Shown: positions 36,135 through 46,042 of the stretch, piece by piece
Layout: the number at the start of each line of letters is the position of its first letter
How positions within the stretch are numbered: the first letter of the stretch is position 1
From: Pseudomonas putida NBRC 14164
GTDB lineage: Bacteria > Pseudomonadota > Gammaproteobacteria > Pseudomonadales > Pseudomonadaceae
Assembly (NCBI RefSeq): GCF_000412675.1
Contig: NC_021505.1
Coordinates: 3,590,501-3,654,500, forward strand
Reading direction: 5' to 3'
DNA length: 64,000 nt
Translations under genes and position numbers: made by a program
The notes under the pieces: model-generated
Told to the model about the DNA's origin: nothing
Database searches by the model: none
Seen by the model: only the letters and a program-made list of their open reading frames with translations

Positions 36135-36280
36135 GCTTCGCGGGCACGCCCGCTCCCACAGGTACCGGGCCGGCTTCAGGCTTACGCAGTCCCTGTAGGA
36201 GCGGCTTTAGCCGCGAACACCGGCGAAGCCGGTGCCATCCACCGCGTTGGACTCTTCGCGGGTGAACCCGCTCCCACAGG
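36135..36280. repeat. Cluster of three REP-like elements
   Basis: One single copy (36135-36161) is followed by a type-A pair with inner GCCGGTG palindrome (36193-36280). The left arm of the pair has a variant GGAGCGGCTTTAGCCGCG. It separates the MFS gene from the convergent DUF2493 gene. Confidence 0.8.
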
Positions 36281-36297
36281 ACCAGTGGCAGACAGGC

Positions 36298-36681
36298 TTA
36301 TCCCACGCCAGGTTCATCCCGTTCGGTGCGCCGTGGTTGCCTGCCGCAGATCACCGGCACCTCGGCGCCGCGGGCCCTGGCCAGCAGTTCCTCGGTGTCA
36401 TCGCCCCCAGGCAGCGCGAGCAAAAGATCAGGGCGACTGTCATTGAGCATGAACAGGTTGCGCAAGCGTTCGGCCTGCTTGCCGTGCAATTGCCAGTTTG
36501 GCGGATAACGTACCAGATCGGCACCGTGCTCACGTGCCCAGCTTTCGATCTCGCCGCCGAGGAACTGGCTGCCACCGTGGATCAACACCCGGATCGGCCG
36601 CTGGCGCTGAACGTCATCCAGGGCCTGGCGGCAGCGCCGGGTGTCGGCATAGTTGCGTCCCGCACAGATCAGTACTCGCAT
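36298..36681 (-). CDS. DUF2493 protein (SLOG-like nucleotide-binding fold)
   Basis: 127 residues. The start MRVLICAGRNYAD carries the R-x-Y/F-x-D pattern and HGGSQFLGGEIESWAREHG the GG-x-x-G loop of DUF2493, a Rossmann-like SLOG family related to DprA/lysine decarboxylase-like folds. Members bind or process nucleotides and are often found in phage or defence settings. Here it stands alone, 21 bp downstream of mgtA on the same strand, so it may ride on the magnesium-controlled transcript. Confidence 0.75.
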   Translation of the reverse strand: MRVLICAGRNYADTRRCRQALDDVQRQRPIRVLIHGGSQFLGGEIESWAREHGADLVRYPPNWQLHGKQAERLRNLFMLNDSRPDLLLALPGGDDTEELLARARGAEVPVICGRQPRRTERDEPGVG

Positions 36682-36702
36682 GGCCTGCTCTCCTCGCCTG
36701 GC

Positions 36703-39417
36703 TCAGAACCACTGCCCGAAGCGGCGGATGTAGAGGGTCTTCATGCCTTGCGCGACCACGCAATAGCCCAGCAGGGTAGCAACCAGCCAAGGGAAGTATT
36801 CCCACGGCAGCGGCACCAGGCCGACCATCGCGCCCACCGGCGAGAACGGGATGTAGATCCCCAATGCCATCACCAGCCCCGTTGCCAGCACCACCGGCAA
36901 CGCAGCGGTGCTTTGGAAGAACGGCACTTTGCGGGTGCGCAGCATGTGTACCACCAAGGTCTGTGACAGCAACCCCTCGATGAACCAGCCTGACTGGAAC
37001 AGCGCCTGCATCTCGACGCTGTTGGCGGCGAACACGTACCACATCAAGGCAAAGGTGGTGATATCGAAGATCGACGAGGTCGGGCCGATCCACAGCATGA
37101 AGCGGCCGATGTTGCGGGCATCCCATTTGCGTGGCTTGCTGAGAAACTCCTTGTCCATGCGGTCCCACGGCAGCGACAGCTGGGAGAAGTCGTACATCAG
37201 GTTCTGCAGCAGCAGGTGGATTGCCAGCATCGGCAGGAAGGGAATGAACGCACTGGCCACCAGAACCGAGAACACGTTGCCAAAGTTGGAGCTGGCAGTC
37301 ATGCACAGGTACTTCATGATATTGCCGAAAGTTTCACGGCCTTTGAGCACCCCCTCCTCCAGCACCATCAGGCTCTTTTCCAGCAGGATGATATCGGCCG
37401 ACTCCTTGGCGATGTCGGTGCCGCTATCTACCGAGATACCCACGTCGGCATCGCGCAGGGCTGCGGCGTCGTTGATGCCGTCGCCGAGGAAGCCCACCGT
37501 GTGACCATTGGCTTGCAGGGCCTTGAGCACACGTGATTTCTGCAGCGGGGTGAGCTTGGCAAAGACCGTGCGTTCCTCTACCTGAAGCTTCAGGGCGGGG
37601 TCGTCCATGCGCTCGATGTCCTGGCCGAGCAGTGGCAGGCCTGGCTCCAGGCCCACCTCACGGCAGACCTTGCAGGTAACCACCAGGTTGTCGCCGGTCA
37701 GTACCTTCACCCGCACGCCCATGTCGCGCAGGGCGGCGATGGCCGGGCCGGCAGTTTCCTTGGGTGGGTCGAGGAAGGTCAGGAAGCCCTGGATCACCAG
37801 GTCGCGCTCATCGTCGGTGTGGTACTGCGCCTTGCCTTCGGCAGCCAGGATCTCGCGGGTGGCGACCACCAGCACACGGAAGCCATCCTGGTTGTAGGCC
37901 TCGGCGCTGGTCAGAAGCTGCTGGCGGCGGAGCGGGTCCAGGGCAACGACACGGTCGCTTTCCTGCACATGCGTGGCGATAGCGAGCATTTCCTCGACCG
38001 CACCCTTGCTGACCAGCAGGTGATCACCCAAGGCGTTTTTCACCACCACCGACAAGCGACGGCGGATGAAATCGAACGGCAGTTCGTCGACCTTTGCGTA
38101 GGCGTAAGGCACCTTGAACTCACGGTCCTGGCCAGCGAAATGCAGCACGGCCTGGTCCATCAGGTTGCGGATGCCGCTCTGGTGATGGCTGTTGAGCCAG
38201 GCCAGTTCAAGAATATGCCGGTCGCGCTGGCCGTCGAAGCGCACGTGGTGTTCGAGGATGATCCGGTCCTGGGTGAGCGTGCCGGTCTTGTCGGTGCACA
38301 GTACATCCATGGAGCCCAGGTTCTGGATGGCGTTCAGGCGCTTGACCACCACCTTGCGCCGGGCCATGGCCACGGCGCCCTTGGCCAGGTTGGCGCTGAC
38401 GATCATCGGCAGCATTTCCGGGGTCAGCCCCACTGCCACGGCAAGCGCGAAGAGGAAGGCATCACCCCAGTCGCCCTTGACCACGCCGTTGATCATGAAC
38501 ACCACCGGCACCATCACCAGCATGAAGCGGATCAGCAGGCTGCTGACGCTGTTCACGCCCCGGTCGAAGGCGGTCTGGCTACGGGAACCGGCAATGGCTT
38601 TGGCCAGCGAGCCGAAGTAGGTACGTCGGCCAGTAGCGACCACCACGGCGCGGGCGCGGCCGCTGACCACGTTGGTGCCCATGAAGCAGATGTTCGGCAG
38701 CTCGAGCAGGTTGCCCTGGTCAGCACCATGCCCGGTGGCGGACTTCTGCGCGACATTGCCCAAGGTGTCGTACTTCTCGACCGGCAGCGCTTCGCCGGTG
38801 AGCACCGCCTGGCTGATGAACAGGTCGCGCGATTCGAGCAGACGAATGTCGGCGGGGATCATGTCGCCTGCAGAAAGCTGCACGATGTCGCCGGCCACCA
38901 GTTCGTCCATGGGCACTTCGCGCAGGCGCGGAGCCTGCCCGACCTGCTCGCGACGCAGCACGGTGGCGGTGGTACGCACCATGGCCTTGAGCGCGTCGGC
39001 GGCCTTGTTCGAGCGGTATTCCTGCCAGAAGCGCAGCAGGCTGCTGAGGCTGACCATGGTCATGATGATGATGACCTTGGTCAGGTCGGCGTCGTCCGTT
39101 TCGCCGGCGCTGACCGGCAGCCAGTAGTCGGTGACAAAGCTGATCCCGGCCAGGGTCAGCAGTACATAGATGAACGGGTTGTGCAGGGCCTTGAGCAATT
39201 GCATCAGGGCGTGAGGTTGCGGGTCGTGGGCGACCTGGTTGGCCCCATCGTGCTCCAGGCGCTTGGCAGCCTCGTGCTCGGTCAGGCCGTGTTCGCTGGC
39301 ATCAAGGTTGGCGAGGGTGACGGCCAGCCCATTGCGCGCTTCACGGGCAGCGCGGGTAGACAGGCGAGTTTCGCGTTCGGCCTTGGCCGATGAGGTGTTG
39401 CGGTGTTTGACAGTCAT
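36703..39417 (-). CDS. mgtA: P-type Mg2+ transport ATPase (MgtA/MgtB family)
   Basis: 904 residues from the ATG at 39417, with GGAG upstream; an in-frame reading to 39465 would run into the leader ORF. P-type features are the phosphorylation motif DKTGTLT, a TGE-type actuator segment (VLTGEALPVEK), KLTPLQK, and hinge GDGINDAAAL. About ten membrane segments are expected. It is a class IIIB importer for Mg2+, which works when external magnesium is low. Its transcript has a leader of about 640 nt with two translated-looking small ORFs (39684-39857, 39462-39587), a layout like the mgtL-controlled mgtA of enterics. Confidence 0.94.
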   Translation of the reverse strand: MTVKHRNTSSAKAERETRLSTRAAREARNGLAVTLANLDASEHGLTEHEAAKRLEHDGANQVAHDPQPHALMQLLKALHNPFIYVLLTLAGISFVTDYWLPVSAGETDDADLTKVIIIMTMVSLSSLLRFWQEYRSNKAADALKAMVRTTATVLRREQVGQAPRLREVPMDELVAGDIVQLSAGDMIPADIRLLESRDLFISQAVLTGEALPVEKYDTLGNVAQKSATGHGADQGNLLELPNICFMGTNVVSGRARAVVVATGRRTYFGSLAKAIAGSRSQTAFDRGVNSVSSLLIRFMLVMVPVVFMINGVVKGDWGDAFLFALAVAVGLTPEMLPMIVSANLAKGAVAMARRKVVVKRLNAIQNLGSMDVLCTDKTGTLTQDRIILEHHVRFDGQRDRHILELAWLNSHHQSGIRNLMDQAVLHFAGQDREFKVPYAYAKVDELPFDFIRRRLSVVVKNALGDHLLVSKGAVEEMLAIATHVQESDRVVALDPLRRQQLLTSAEAYNQDGFRVLVVATREILAAEGKAQYHTDDERDLVIQGFLTFLDPPKETAGPAIAALRDMGVRVKVLTGDNLVVTCKVCREVGLEPGLPLLGQDIERMDDPALKLQVEERTVFAKLTPLQKSRVLKALQANGHTVGFLGDGINDAAALRDADVGISVDSGTDIAKESADIILLEKSLMVLEEGVLKGRETFGNIMKYLCMTASSNFGNVFSVLVASAFIPFLPMLAIHLLLQNLMYDFSQLSLPWDRMDKEFLSKPRKWDARNIGRFMLWIGPTSSIFDITTFALMWYVFAANSVEMQALFQSGWFIEGLLSQTLVVHMLRTRKVPFFQSTAALPVVLATGLVMALGIYIPFSPVGAMVGLVPLPWEYFPWLVATLLGYCVVAQGMKTLYIRRFGQWF

Positions 39418-39461
39418 GTTGCTGTGCTCCTGCCGCTGCAGCGGCACGACACACAGACGTT

Positions 39462-39587
39462 TCACTCAGGCGGTGAACGAAGGCATGTCGGGTCGCAGAA
39501 AAATACTGGGCTTTTCCGACAGTTGTCTGTCCGCTGCCGAGGGTCGGAAGTTGTTTCGGCAGCGAACTTTCTACTCGCGCAGTCCAT
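39462..39587 (-). CDS. Leader peptide ORF 2 of mgtA
   Basis: 41 residues. The ATG at 39587 has AAGGA 8 nt upstream. The peptide has five Cys/Pro-containing patches and ends in a Pro-rich stretch (CDPTCLRSPPE). It stops 44 nt before the mgtA start. Enteric MgtL is also Pro-rich, and stalling on it under low Mg2+ or proline prevents Rho termination in mgtA. A comparable role here is inference. No homologue is recognised. Confidence 0.55.
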   Translation of the reverse strand: MDCASRKFAAETTSDPRQRTDNCRKSPVFFCDPTCLRSPPE

Positions 39588-39629
39588 GGTGTGATTCCTT
39601 TTGATAAATACCGTGCAATAACTGCCCGC

Positions 39630-39652
39630 GAACTTTTAATTTAAAAAAGTTC
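39630..39652. promoter_or_regulatory. AT-rich inverted repeat in the mgtA leader
   Basis: GAACTTTT and AAAAGTTC are perfect 8-bp arms around a 7-bp AT loop. It sits between the two leader ORFs, with a second AT-rich imperfect repeat (AAAGATA..TATCTTT) at 39659-39681. In a GC-rich genome this marks an RNA switch, terminator or binding site. Confidence 0.5.
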
Positions 39653-39683
39653 GAGAGCAAAGATACCGTTTAATATCTTTTAT

Positions 39684-39857
39684 TCAGCGAGAAGTCTGGG
39701 GGCTCAAGCGGGCATGCAGACACGCCAGCCGCCCGCATCTACTGGGGGGCTCCTGGCTGTGGTCAGGGTACCCGTGCAGGCGGGACGGCCGGGCACGGGC
39801 CTGCTGCGGCGCAAGGCCGGCGAACAGGCAATGTGAAACGAATGAAGTGAGGTTCAT
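39684..39857 (-). CDS. Leader peptide ORF 1 of mgtA
   Basis: 57 residues. The ATG at 39857 has a strong GGAGG 7 nt upstream. An in-frame extension to 39899 lacks such a site. It begins MNLTSFVSHCLFAG, a hydrophobic start, and continues basic and His/Pro/Arg-rich (APQQARARPSRLHGYP). It lies 26 nt upstream of the AT-rich repeats and 270 nt from leader ORF 2's own region of mgtA. It is probably a regulatory leader rather than a functional protein. Confidence 0.5.
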   Translation of the reverse strand: MNLTSFVSHCLFAGLAPQQARARPSRLHGYPDHSQEPPSRCGRLACLHARLSPQTSR

Positions 39858-40038
39858 GAGCTTGCCTCCAACCGGCAGACACCGGTGGCGGCAAGTCACG
39901 ACGGAGCATCAGGCTCTGGCGCGGCTTGCCCGACCAGGGTGTCGGGACCGGTGTTCCGGTTCAAGTGCCTGACCAGGCCATACAGCAGGGGTCAGGCAGC
40001 GACTAGATACTGTGTCCATTGAATTCTTCAGTGAATGG

Positions 40039-40060
40039 AAAAAAGGCCCTTTCTCGGGGC
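40039..40060 (-). terminator. Possible short terminator downstream of the chemoreceptor
   Basis: On the minus strand GCCC-CGAGAAA-GGGC is followed by C and six T. The stem is only 4 bp, and it falls at the expected mgtA start site, so it may instead be the 5' end of the leader. Confidence 0.3.
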
Positions 40061-40066
40061 GATCGA

Positions 40067-40095
40067 ACTTTATTCAAGCGTAGTATCGAAGTCAA
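40067..40095 (-). promoter_or_regulatory. Predicted sigma-70 promoter of mgtA
   Basis: On the minus strand TTGACT and TAAAGT are separated by exactly 17 bp. It is the only good match in the AT-rich gap between the chemoreceptor and the leader ORFs and predicts an RNA start near 40060. Confidence 0.55.
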
Positions 40096-40182
40096 CCCGC
40101 AAGGGGAACTTTAAATAAGTTTCACCCACTTTTAATGTAACAACGGTCAGGTTCGAGTTTGACGCCCGTCGCCCGGCGAACC

Positions 40183-41808
40183 TTACACTCTGAACCGCCC
40201 CACCAATGCCGTCATCTCCCCCACCAGCCCCGACAGCGCCTTGCTCGCCTCGCTGGTCTGCTGCGCTCCCGTCGCCGAGTTGATCGACAGTTCGCGAATG
40301 TTCAGCAGGTTACGGTCCACTTCCCGTGCGACCTGAGCCTGCTCTTCGGCCGCACTGGCAATGACCAGGTTGCGCTCGTTGATTTCGCCAATCGCACTGT
40401 AGATACCTTCCAGCACCTGCCCCGAGGCCAGGGTCACGTCCAGTGTGGACTGGGCGCGGTTGGTGCTGGCCTGCATCGACGCCACTGCCGCTTCGGTGCC
40501 CGCCTGCACGCGGCCGATCATCTGTTCGATTTCCTGGGTCGATTGTTGCGTGCGGTAGGCCAGCGTGCGCACCTCATCCGCCACCACCGCAAAGCCGCGC
40601 CCGGCCTCACCGGCGCGGGCCGCCTCGATGGCGGCATTGAGCGCCAGCAGGTTGGTTTGCTCGGACACCGAGCGAATCACTTCCAGTACCTTGCCGATAT
40701 CCCGCACCTGCCCGACCAGTTGCTCCAGGTGTGCACTGCTGGCCTGGATCTCGCGGGTCATGGCCTCGGTGCCGTCGATGTTTTCGCTGACTTGCTGGCG
40801 GCTTTGCGCGGCCAGCTGGTTGGACTCGCTGGTGGTTTGCGAGGTGGTGATGGCGTTGCGCGCAACCTCCTCCACGGCCGTGGTCATTTCGGTCACCGCG
40901 GTGGCTGCCTGCTCCAGCTCTTGCCCCTGCTGGCGCAGGTTGTTGGCGCTTTCCTCGGTAACCGCGTTCAACGCCGTGGCAGCGGCGTCCAGCTGCCGGG
41001 CACAGTGGTTGATCTGCCCCAGGGTGTCGCGCTGGCTCTGCTGCATGCGCTGCAGTTCGTGGAACAGCTGGCCGATCTCGTTATTGCCCTGCCCCTGCAC
41101 TGGCACGCTCAGGTCGCCACCGGCAATACGCTGGAAATGCCTACCGGCTTCGCGCAGCGGGTGCAAAACACGCTGGGCAATGAAGGCCCAGCACAGCGCC
41201 GCCAGCACCAAGGTCACCGCCAACAGCCCCAGGCTTAGCAGTTGGGCGCGGGCCAGGCGCCGGTCAGACTCAAGCATGATCTGCTGGCCACGTTCGCTCA
41301 GTGCGCCCACCAGTTGCTGGCGCAGCGCTTGCAGCCGGCCCATGGCATTGCCGGCATCGCCGTTGACCTTGAAGTAATGCTCCAGCGAGCGCTGGCGGGT
41401 TGCCTCACGCTGCCCGGCCACCGCCTTGGCGTAATCGGCAAAGGTAGCCTGCAGCTGGGTTGCCAACGTGCGCAGGGCTGGATCGCGGGTGTTCTCGACA
41501 AATTCGTCGACCAGCGTCTGGCTCTTGTCGTTCAGCTCGACCGACAGCGCCATGCGCTTGGCCGCACTCTCGTCATGGCCACCCAGCTGCTCGATGAAGC
41601 CCGAGGACACATTGGCGCTGGCGCGGATCGCCATCAACAATGCGTTGTTCAACCGGTCCGACTGGTGTGCGGTCTGGTCCAGTTCGGTGATCTGCTGGTC
41701 GCTGCCCACTGCTGCCCGCCAGGCACTGACGGTGGAAAACAGCAGGGTCAGGCTGAACAGCGACAGCACCCAGAACATTCCGGTACGTATTTTCAGGTTG
41801 GCAAGCAT
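40183..41808 (-). CDS. Methyl-accepting chemotaxis protein
   Basis: 541 residues from the ATG at 41808 (AAGGAG upstream); an in-frame reading to 41961 adds a non-membrane segment before the first helix. Membrane helix 1 is at ~10-32. A ~160-residue periplasmic four-helix sensor, helix 2 at ~190-212 and a HAMP domain follow. The signalling domain has the invariant hairpin tip [20 protein letters not shown]. No C-terminal CheR-tether pentapeptide is visible (ends LVGRFRV). The ligand is unknown; the sensor looks like the Tar/TarH four-helix bundle class. Confidence 0.93.
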   Translation of the reverse strand: MLANLKIRTGMFWVLSLFSLTLLFSTVSAWRAAVGSDQQITELDQTAHQSDRLNNALLMAIRASANVSSGFIEQLGGHDESAAKRMALSVELNDKSQTLVDEFVENTRDPALRTLATQLQATFADYAKAVAGQREATRQRSLEHYFKVNGDAGNAMGRLQALRQQLVGALSERGQQIMLESDRRLARAQLLSLGLLAVTLVLAALCWAFIAQRVLHPLREAGRHFQRIAGGDLSVPVQGQGNNEIGQLFHELQRMQQSQRDTLGQINHCARQLDAAATALNAVTEESANNLRQQGQELEQAATAVTEMTTAVEEVARNAITTSQTTSESNQLAAQSRQQVSENIDGTEAMTREIQASSAHLEQLVGQVRDIGKVLEVIRSVSEQTNLLALNAAIEAARAGEAGRGFAVVADEVRTLAYRTQQSTQEIEQMIGRVQAGTEAAVASMQASTNRAQSTLDVTLASGQVLEGIYSAIGEINERNLVIASAAEEQAQVAREVDRNLLNIRELSINSATGAQQTSEASKALSGLVGEMTALVGRFRV

Positions 41809-41963
41809 GCGGGCAGTACTCCTTGTTGGCACCACTTCTGGTCGAGATTCGACGGTGGGTGTGCTGCTATCGGAGGTGCCCGCGCAGGCTTGAGGCGTGG
41901 GGAGTCGGTTATGGGCGGTAACCGAACAGATGTTGCCGGGCGCAGGTTGGGCCGCAGCCAATC

Positions 41964-42854
41964 TCAGCGTTCGAGGAAGTCGACTACCGCCTCCGCGAAG
42001 GCCTGCGGTTGGTCCAGCATGACAAAGTGGAAGCTGCCATCAATACGTTTGAAGCTGATGTTTCGCGTCCCTGCGTAGGCGTTTGCGAAGGTTGCATCGA
42101 CGCTGGCAGCGGGTATGCCATACAAGGGGTCATAGGCATAGACGACCTGCACCGGCGACTGGATGCTGCCAAGCTCCGGGCGCAGGTCGGTGGTCATCAA
42201 TTCATAGGTGGCATCGGCCACCACCTTGCGGTCCGAGCGCAGCGCGGCTTCGACCAGTGCCGGCCGGGCCGCAGCGGTCTTGGCCAGCCGGTCGATGGCT
42301 GTGCGCTGCATGGCTTCGGCCTGAACTGCCGGGGCCGCCAGCATCCCATCACGCAATGCCGCCGCCTGCGCTGCAGCCGCTTCGGCGGTAGCCATGGGGT
42401 TGAGCAATAACGTGTAGAACGGCAGCGCATCGACAACCATCAGCCGCCCTACCCGCTCGGGGTGGCGTGCACCAATCATCAGCGCGACCTCACCGCCCAG
42501 CGAATGGCCAATGATGGCCGGTGCCTCAAGGTGCTGGCTGCCGATATAGTCTGCAACCGCCTGGGCCACCGGAGCGGCCACGCGCCCGTCCACAGTGGGC
42601 ACGGCAGGCGAGCCGGCAAAGCCTGCAACCTGCACCAGGTGCAGGCGATGCTGCTGGCGCAGTGTGCTGGCGAGCCCCGCCCAAACCTCACGGGAAGAGG
42701 CCAGCCCGGGGATCAGGATGACGTCCGGCCCGGTGCCCTCGACCGTTACCGAAATACGTTCGCCCGCTACAGGCACTGGCTGGCTTGGCGCAGCCAATGC
42801 CGAGCCCAGCGACAAGCTGGTCCCGATTGCTGCAAGCAGGGTGCGTATGCGCAT
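41964..42854 (-). CDS. Exported alpha/beta-hydrolase
   Basis: 296 residues from the ATG at 42854 (AAGGA 9 nt upstream), with a signal peptide (ends A-L-A). The nucleophile elbow is GHSLGG, preceded by the oxyanion segment [13 protein letters not shown] likely acid Asp is in YAYDPLYG, and the catalytic His is in GSFHFVMLD. It is a secreted esterase/lipase-like or peptidase-like hydrolase; the substrate is unknown. It stands alone between the chemoreceptor and the DUF1835 gene; 42855-43080 shows no recognised site. Confidence 0.82.
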   Translation of the reverse strand: MRIRTLLAAIGTSLSLGSALAAPSQPVPVAGERISVTVEGTGPDVILIPGLASSREVWAGLASTLRQQHRLHLVQVAGFAGSPAVPTVDGRVAAPVAQAVADYIGSQHLEAPAIIGHSLGGEVALMIGARHPERVGRLMVVDALPFYTLLLNPMATAEAAAAQAAALRDGMLAAPAVQAEAMQRTAIDRLAKTAAARPALVEAALRSDRKVVADATYELMTTDLRPELGSIQSPVQVVYAYDPLYGIPAASVDATFANAYAGTRNISFKRIDGSFHFVMLDQPQAFAEAVVDFLER

Positions 42855-43080
42855 GGTCGCCATTCCTTTGACTTCAACGGAGAAAAGCCCGCCACTATAA
42901 GGCGCACGGCAACCCATGGGAAAACTATCGTTTGCAACCCGCTGCGCTGCACCGTTAAAGTCGGGACCTGGGCGCCGGCTGCGCCTGCGGTCCGCGCAAA
43001 GGGGTTGCCCGAGCCATGCTTCACTCCATTTCCATACCAGCTCCCGGCTTGTCGGCGGACCGAGCCCCAAAGGAGTTGGC

Positions 43081-44322
43081 ATGCCCGCCATCAATGCTTC
43101 CCGCCACCACGGCTTGCTCGACCTGCCCGCCTTGCGCAAACGCGCCAAGCGCTTGCTGGCTGAACTGAAAAACCACCAAGCCGACGACGCCCGCGAGCAA
43201 TTGCGCACGCTTGGCCTGCCCGGCCCCGACTACCGGCTTGCCGACACCCAATGGCTGGTGGCCCGCGAGGCCGGCTTTGCCAGCTGGCCAAGGCTCAAGG
43301 CCCATGCCGACGCCGTGGCTTTCGCAGCACGCCACCCCGGTTTTTCCGCCGATGACGAGGCCAGCGTGCAGCATTGGCGCTGCGGCAACGACATCGCCCA
43401 CAGCTTGCATACCGCCGGGTTTGCCGGCGCCTTCCAGATGTTCGACGACCCGATGGTCATGGGGCCTGTACCGGCGCTGCCCGACGAGCAGTACTGGCAG
43501 GTGCGCAGCGCCTACGTGCAACAGGCATTCAAGCTGAGCCCCCTGGACCTGGAACAGCGGCAGGCGGCGCAGCGTAGCGCACTGGCCGGGCTGAACCGCG
43601 ACAGCGAAATTGTGCTGTGGTGCGAGGCCGACGCTTACGACCAGCTGTTCCTGATTCGCGTGCTCGCCAGCCTGCCCGGCCTGCCGCGTCGGCTTGAGCT
43701 GATCGAAATTGACCAGGTACCCGGTATCGAGCGTTTCATCGGCATCGGGCAACTGGCCCCCGACCTGTTGGCCTGGCTGTGGCCGCAACGTCGCGCACTG
43801 GGTGAGGATGCACTGGCCCTGGCCCGCGAAGCATGGGCGGCCTACACCGCACCCAATCCAAAGACCTGGGCAGGCCTCGCTGACCACACGCACCCGGCCT
43901 TGCCGTTGCTCGGCGGGGCATTGGCGCGCCAGCTACAGGAGCTGCCGGGGGCACAGGATGGATTGAGCCTTACCGAACGCCTGCTGCTGCGCGTGTTGGC
44001 TTCACGCGGCGAGCTACCGGCCGGGCGCGTTTTTGGCCAGTTGATGATGCAGGATGACCCGCTGCCTTACCTCGGTGACCAGATGTTCCATGTGCTGTTG
44101 CAGCCGTTGATCCACGCGCCACAACCGCTGCTGCTGGAAGGCTCAGGGGAAGCTTGGGCGCAGCGACCGCTGCGGCTGACGCCGCTTGCCGAGCAGGTGC
44201 TTGCAGGCAAGGCGCACTGGCTTGATCACAACCCTTCGCAGCGCTGGGTTGGCGGGGTGCTGGTGGATGCGGCTGACAGGCCTTGGGTAGTGACCGAACA
44301 AGGCGAGGTGTGGCGACGTTGA
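43081..44322 (+). CDS. DUF1835-domain protein
   Basis: 413 residues from the ATG at 43081 (AAAGGAG upstream); a longer reading to 42916 lacks one. The N-terminal 85 residues form a helical module with LDLPALRKRAKRLLAELK and DTQWLVAREAGFASWPRLKAH, a pattern common in short ankyrin-like or glyoxalase-associated segments. The rest is DUF1835 (GNDIAHSLHTAGF near the start; EIVLWCEADAYDQLFLIRVLA; then a helical C-terminal domain). The function is unknown. A helical DUF3658-like end is plausible. Confidence 0.72.
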   Translation: MPAINASRHHGLLDLPALRKRAKRLLAELKNHQADDAREQLRTLGLPGPDYRLADTQWLVAREAGFASWPRLKAHADAVAFAARHPGFSADDEASVQHWRCGNDIAHSLHTAGFAGAFQMFDDPMVMGPVPALPDEQYWQVRSAYVQQAFKLSPLDLEQRQAAQRSALAGLNRDSEIVLWCEADAYDQLFLIRVLASLPGLPRRLELIEIDQVPGIERFIGIGQLAPDLLAWLWPQRRALGEDALALAREAWAAYTAPNPKTWAGLADHTHPALPLLGGALARQLQELPGAQDGLSLTERLLLRVLASRGELPAGRVFGQLMMQDDPLPYLGDQMFHVLLQPLIHAPQPLLLEGSGEAWAQRPLRLTPLAEQVLAGKAHWLDHNPSQRWVGGVLVDAADRPWVVTEQGEVWRR

Positions 44323-44335
44323 TAACGTGCTCAAC

Positions 44336-44440
44336 CCCAGGGCCGCTGTGCGGCCCATCGCCGGCAAGCCAGCTCCCACCTGGAACGCATTGACCTCAGG
44401 TCTTGCATCACTCCTGTGGGAGCTGGCTTGCCGGCGATGA
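44336..44440. repeat. REP-like inverted pair (type B)
   Basis: Opposed copies of ATCGCCGGCAAGCCAGCTCC are separated by 40 bp, with a GGGCCGC/GCGGCCC stem on the left. It lies between the convergent DUF1835 and mocR genes. Confidence 0.85.
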
Positions 44441-44487
44441 GGCCAGTCCAGGCGGCGCCAGACAATTGAATCACCGCAGTCGTGAAA

Positions 44488-45963
44488 TCACCTTTCTGCT
44501 GCCTGCGCCAGGCGCTGGGTGGCCTGCCGGATCTCATCCACATCCAGCGAAGCAAACCCCAGGCGCAAGGCATTCTCGGCATGGCCAAACGGCGAGAACT
44601 GCCGACCGCTGCGCACCACTAGGTCCAGCGCCAGCGCCTTGTCGACCAACTGATCCACATTGATCGCGTCGGCAAACCGCACCCACAGCGCCAACCCACC
44701 TTCCGGCTCATGCACGGTAATCTGCTCGCCAAACGCATCGTGCAGGCAAGCCAACAGGGTCTGCCGACGCCGACGGTACTCGCGGTTGACCCGGCGCAAG
44801 TGCTTCTTCAGCTCGCCATCGTTGATCAAGTCCGCCAGCATCCGCTGCATCACCGCATCGCCCTGCCCCAGGGTCAGCGTCGCCCTGCGCTCCAGCACTG
44901 CGGTTACCTCTACCGGTGCGACGATATAGCTGCAACGGAACGTGCTGCCCAAGGGCTTGGACAGTGTGCCGATGTAAATCACGTGCCGCTGCTGACGGTC
45001 GCTGGCCAAAGGCAAATAAGGCCGCCCGGAAAAGTGGTATTCGTAGTCGTAGTCTTCCTCGACCACGCAGAAGTCGTGCTGCCGCGCCAGTTCCAGCAAC
45101 TGCTGCCGGCGCCCGGCTGGCAAGCTGACCGTGGTCGGAAACTGGTGATGGGGCGTTATGTACATCATCCGCACCTTGTGCTGCCGGCACAGGGCATCGA
45201 TCTGATCGACCCGGCACCCCTCATGGTCCAGGTCCACGGTCACCAGCCGGGCACCCAACTGACGGAAAATCTCCCACGCCGGCGGATAGCTCAGGCGCTC
45301 GACCAGCACGGCATCCCCCGGCTTGAGCAGCACGCTGGCCAACAGCGACAGCGACATCTGCACGCCTTGGGTCAGGCAGATATGCTCGGCGCCAACGTTC
45401 AGGCTGCGATTGTGCCTCAGCATGTCGGCCAGGGCGGCGCGCAGGTAGAGGCTGCTGCAATCGCTGCCATGGCGCACGCTGTTGCTGGTAAAGCTGCTGC
45501 GCAAGGCATTGCGGTAATAGCGATGCAGGACTGCCTGGGGCAACAGCCGATGGTCACAGGCGCCGTTGTCAAAGAACAAGGCCCCTGGCCGCCCCTGCTG
45601 CGCTGCAGCCCGTTCGTTCGCCTCGAAGTAGGCAACGGCAGGCTCCTCTGGCAACGCCAGCGCGAAAGGCCCCGTGGTAGCGGGCTCGGTGGGTGTTCCG
45701 GTCGCCAGCTGTTGGCTGACGAAAGTGCCCCGGCGCTGCACGCTCTGCAGCCAGCCTTTGGTCTCGGCTTCCTCGTAGGCAAGGATCACTGTCTTGCGGT
45801 TGACGTTCAACAGTTGCGCCATTTCCCGCGTGCCCGGCAGCGGCGTGCCAGGGCGCAGGCGGCCCTCGCTGATCGCGGCCACCAACCCCTCGACGATCTG
45901 CCGGTACGAAGACTGCGCCCCATCAAGCTTGAGCAGCGGCTGCCATTTGCGAAGCTGGACCAT
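44488..45963 (-). CDS. MocR-type regulator (GntR helix-turn-helix + aminotransferase domain)
   Basis: 491 residues from the ATG at 45963; a longer frame to 46044 overlaps the divergent gene. The GntR winged helix is at ~15-80 (SYRQIVEGLVAAISEGRLRPGTPLPGTREMAQLLNVNRKTVILAYEEAE). A fold-type-I PLP domain follows, with the Lys site in GTLSKPLGSTFRCSYIVAP and the Asp/Tyr pair in VVEEDYDYEY. MocR proteins sense an amino compound through PLP. It is divergent, with a 79-bp gap, from the ferredoxin-reductase/M24 fusion, its most likely target. Confidence 0.88.
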   Translation of the reverse strand: MVQLRKWQPLLKLDGAQSSYRQIVEGLVAAISEGRLRPGTPLPGTREMAQLLNVNRKTVILAYEEAETKGWLQSVQRRGTFVSQQLATGTPTEPATTGPFALALPEEPAVAYFEANERAAAQQGRPGALFFDNGACDHRLLPQAVLHRYYRNALRSSFTSNSVRHGSDCSSLYLRAALADMLRHNRSLNVGAEHICLTQGVQMSLSLLASVLLKPGDAVLVERLSYPPAWEIFRQLGARLVTVDLDHEGCRVDQIDALCRQHKVRMMYITPHHQFPTTVSLPAGRRQQLLELARQHDFCVVEEDYDYEYHFSGRPYLPLASDRQQRHVIYIGTLSKPLGSTFRCSYIVAPVEVTAVLERRATLTLGQGDAVMQRMLADLINDGELKKHLRRVNREYRRRRQTLLACLHDAFGEQITVHEPEGGLALWVRFADAINVDQLVDKALALDLVVRSGRQFSPFGHAENALRLGFASLDVDEIRQATQRLAQAAER

Positions 45964-46042
45964 GTGAATTATCCAAAACTGGAGGTTCTGCTGGTCCTGG
46001 ACTATAGCAACAATCGAGCCTCCATTTGCCTCCGAGGTGCTC

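Noticed and set aside
37819..39393. 524-residue open frame antisense to the Mg2+ ATPase
   Set aside because: Low-complexity, His/Gln/Val-rich translation with no family resemblance. The ATPase on the other strand has all motifs.
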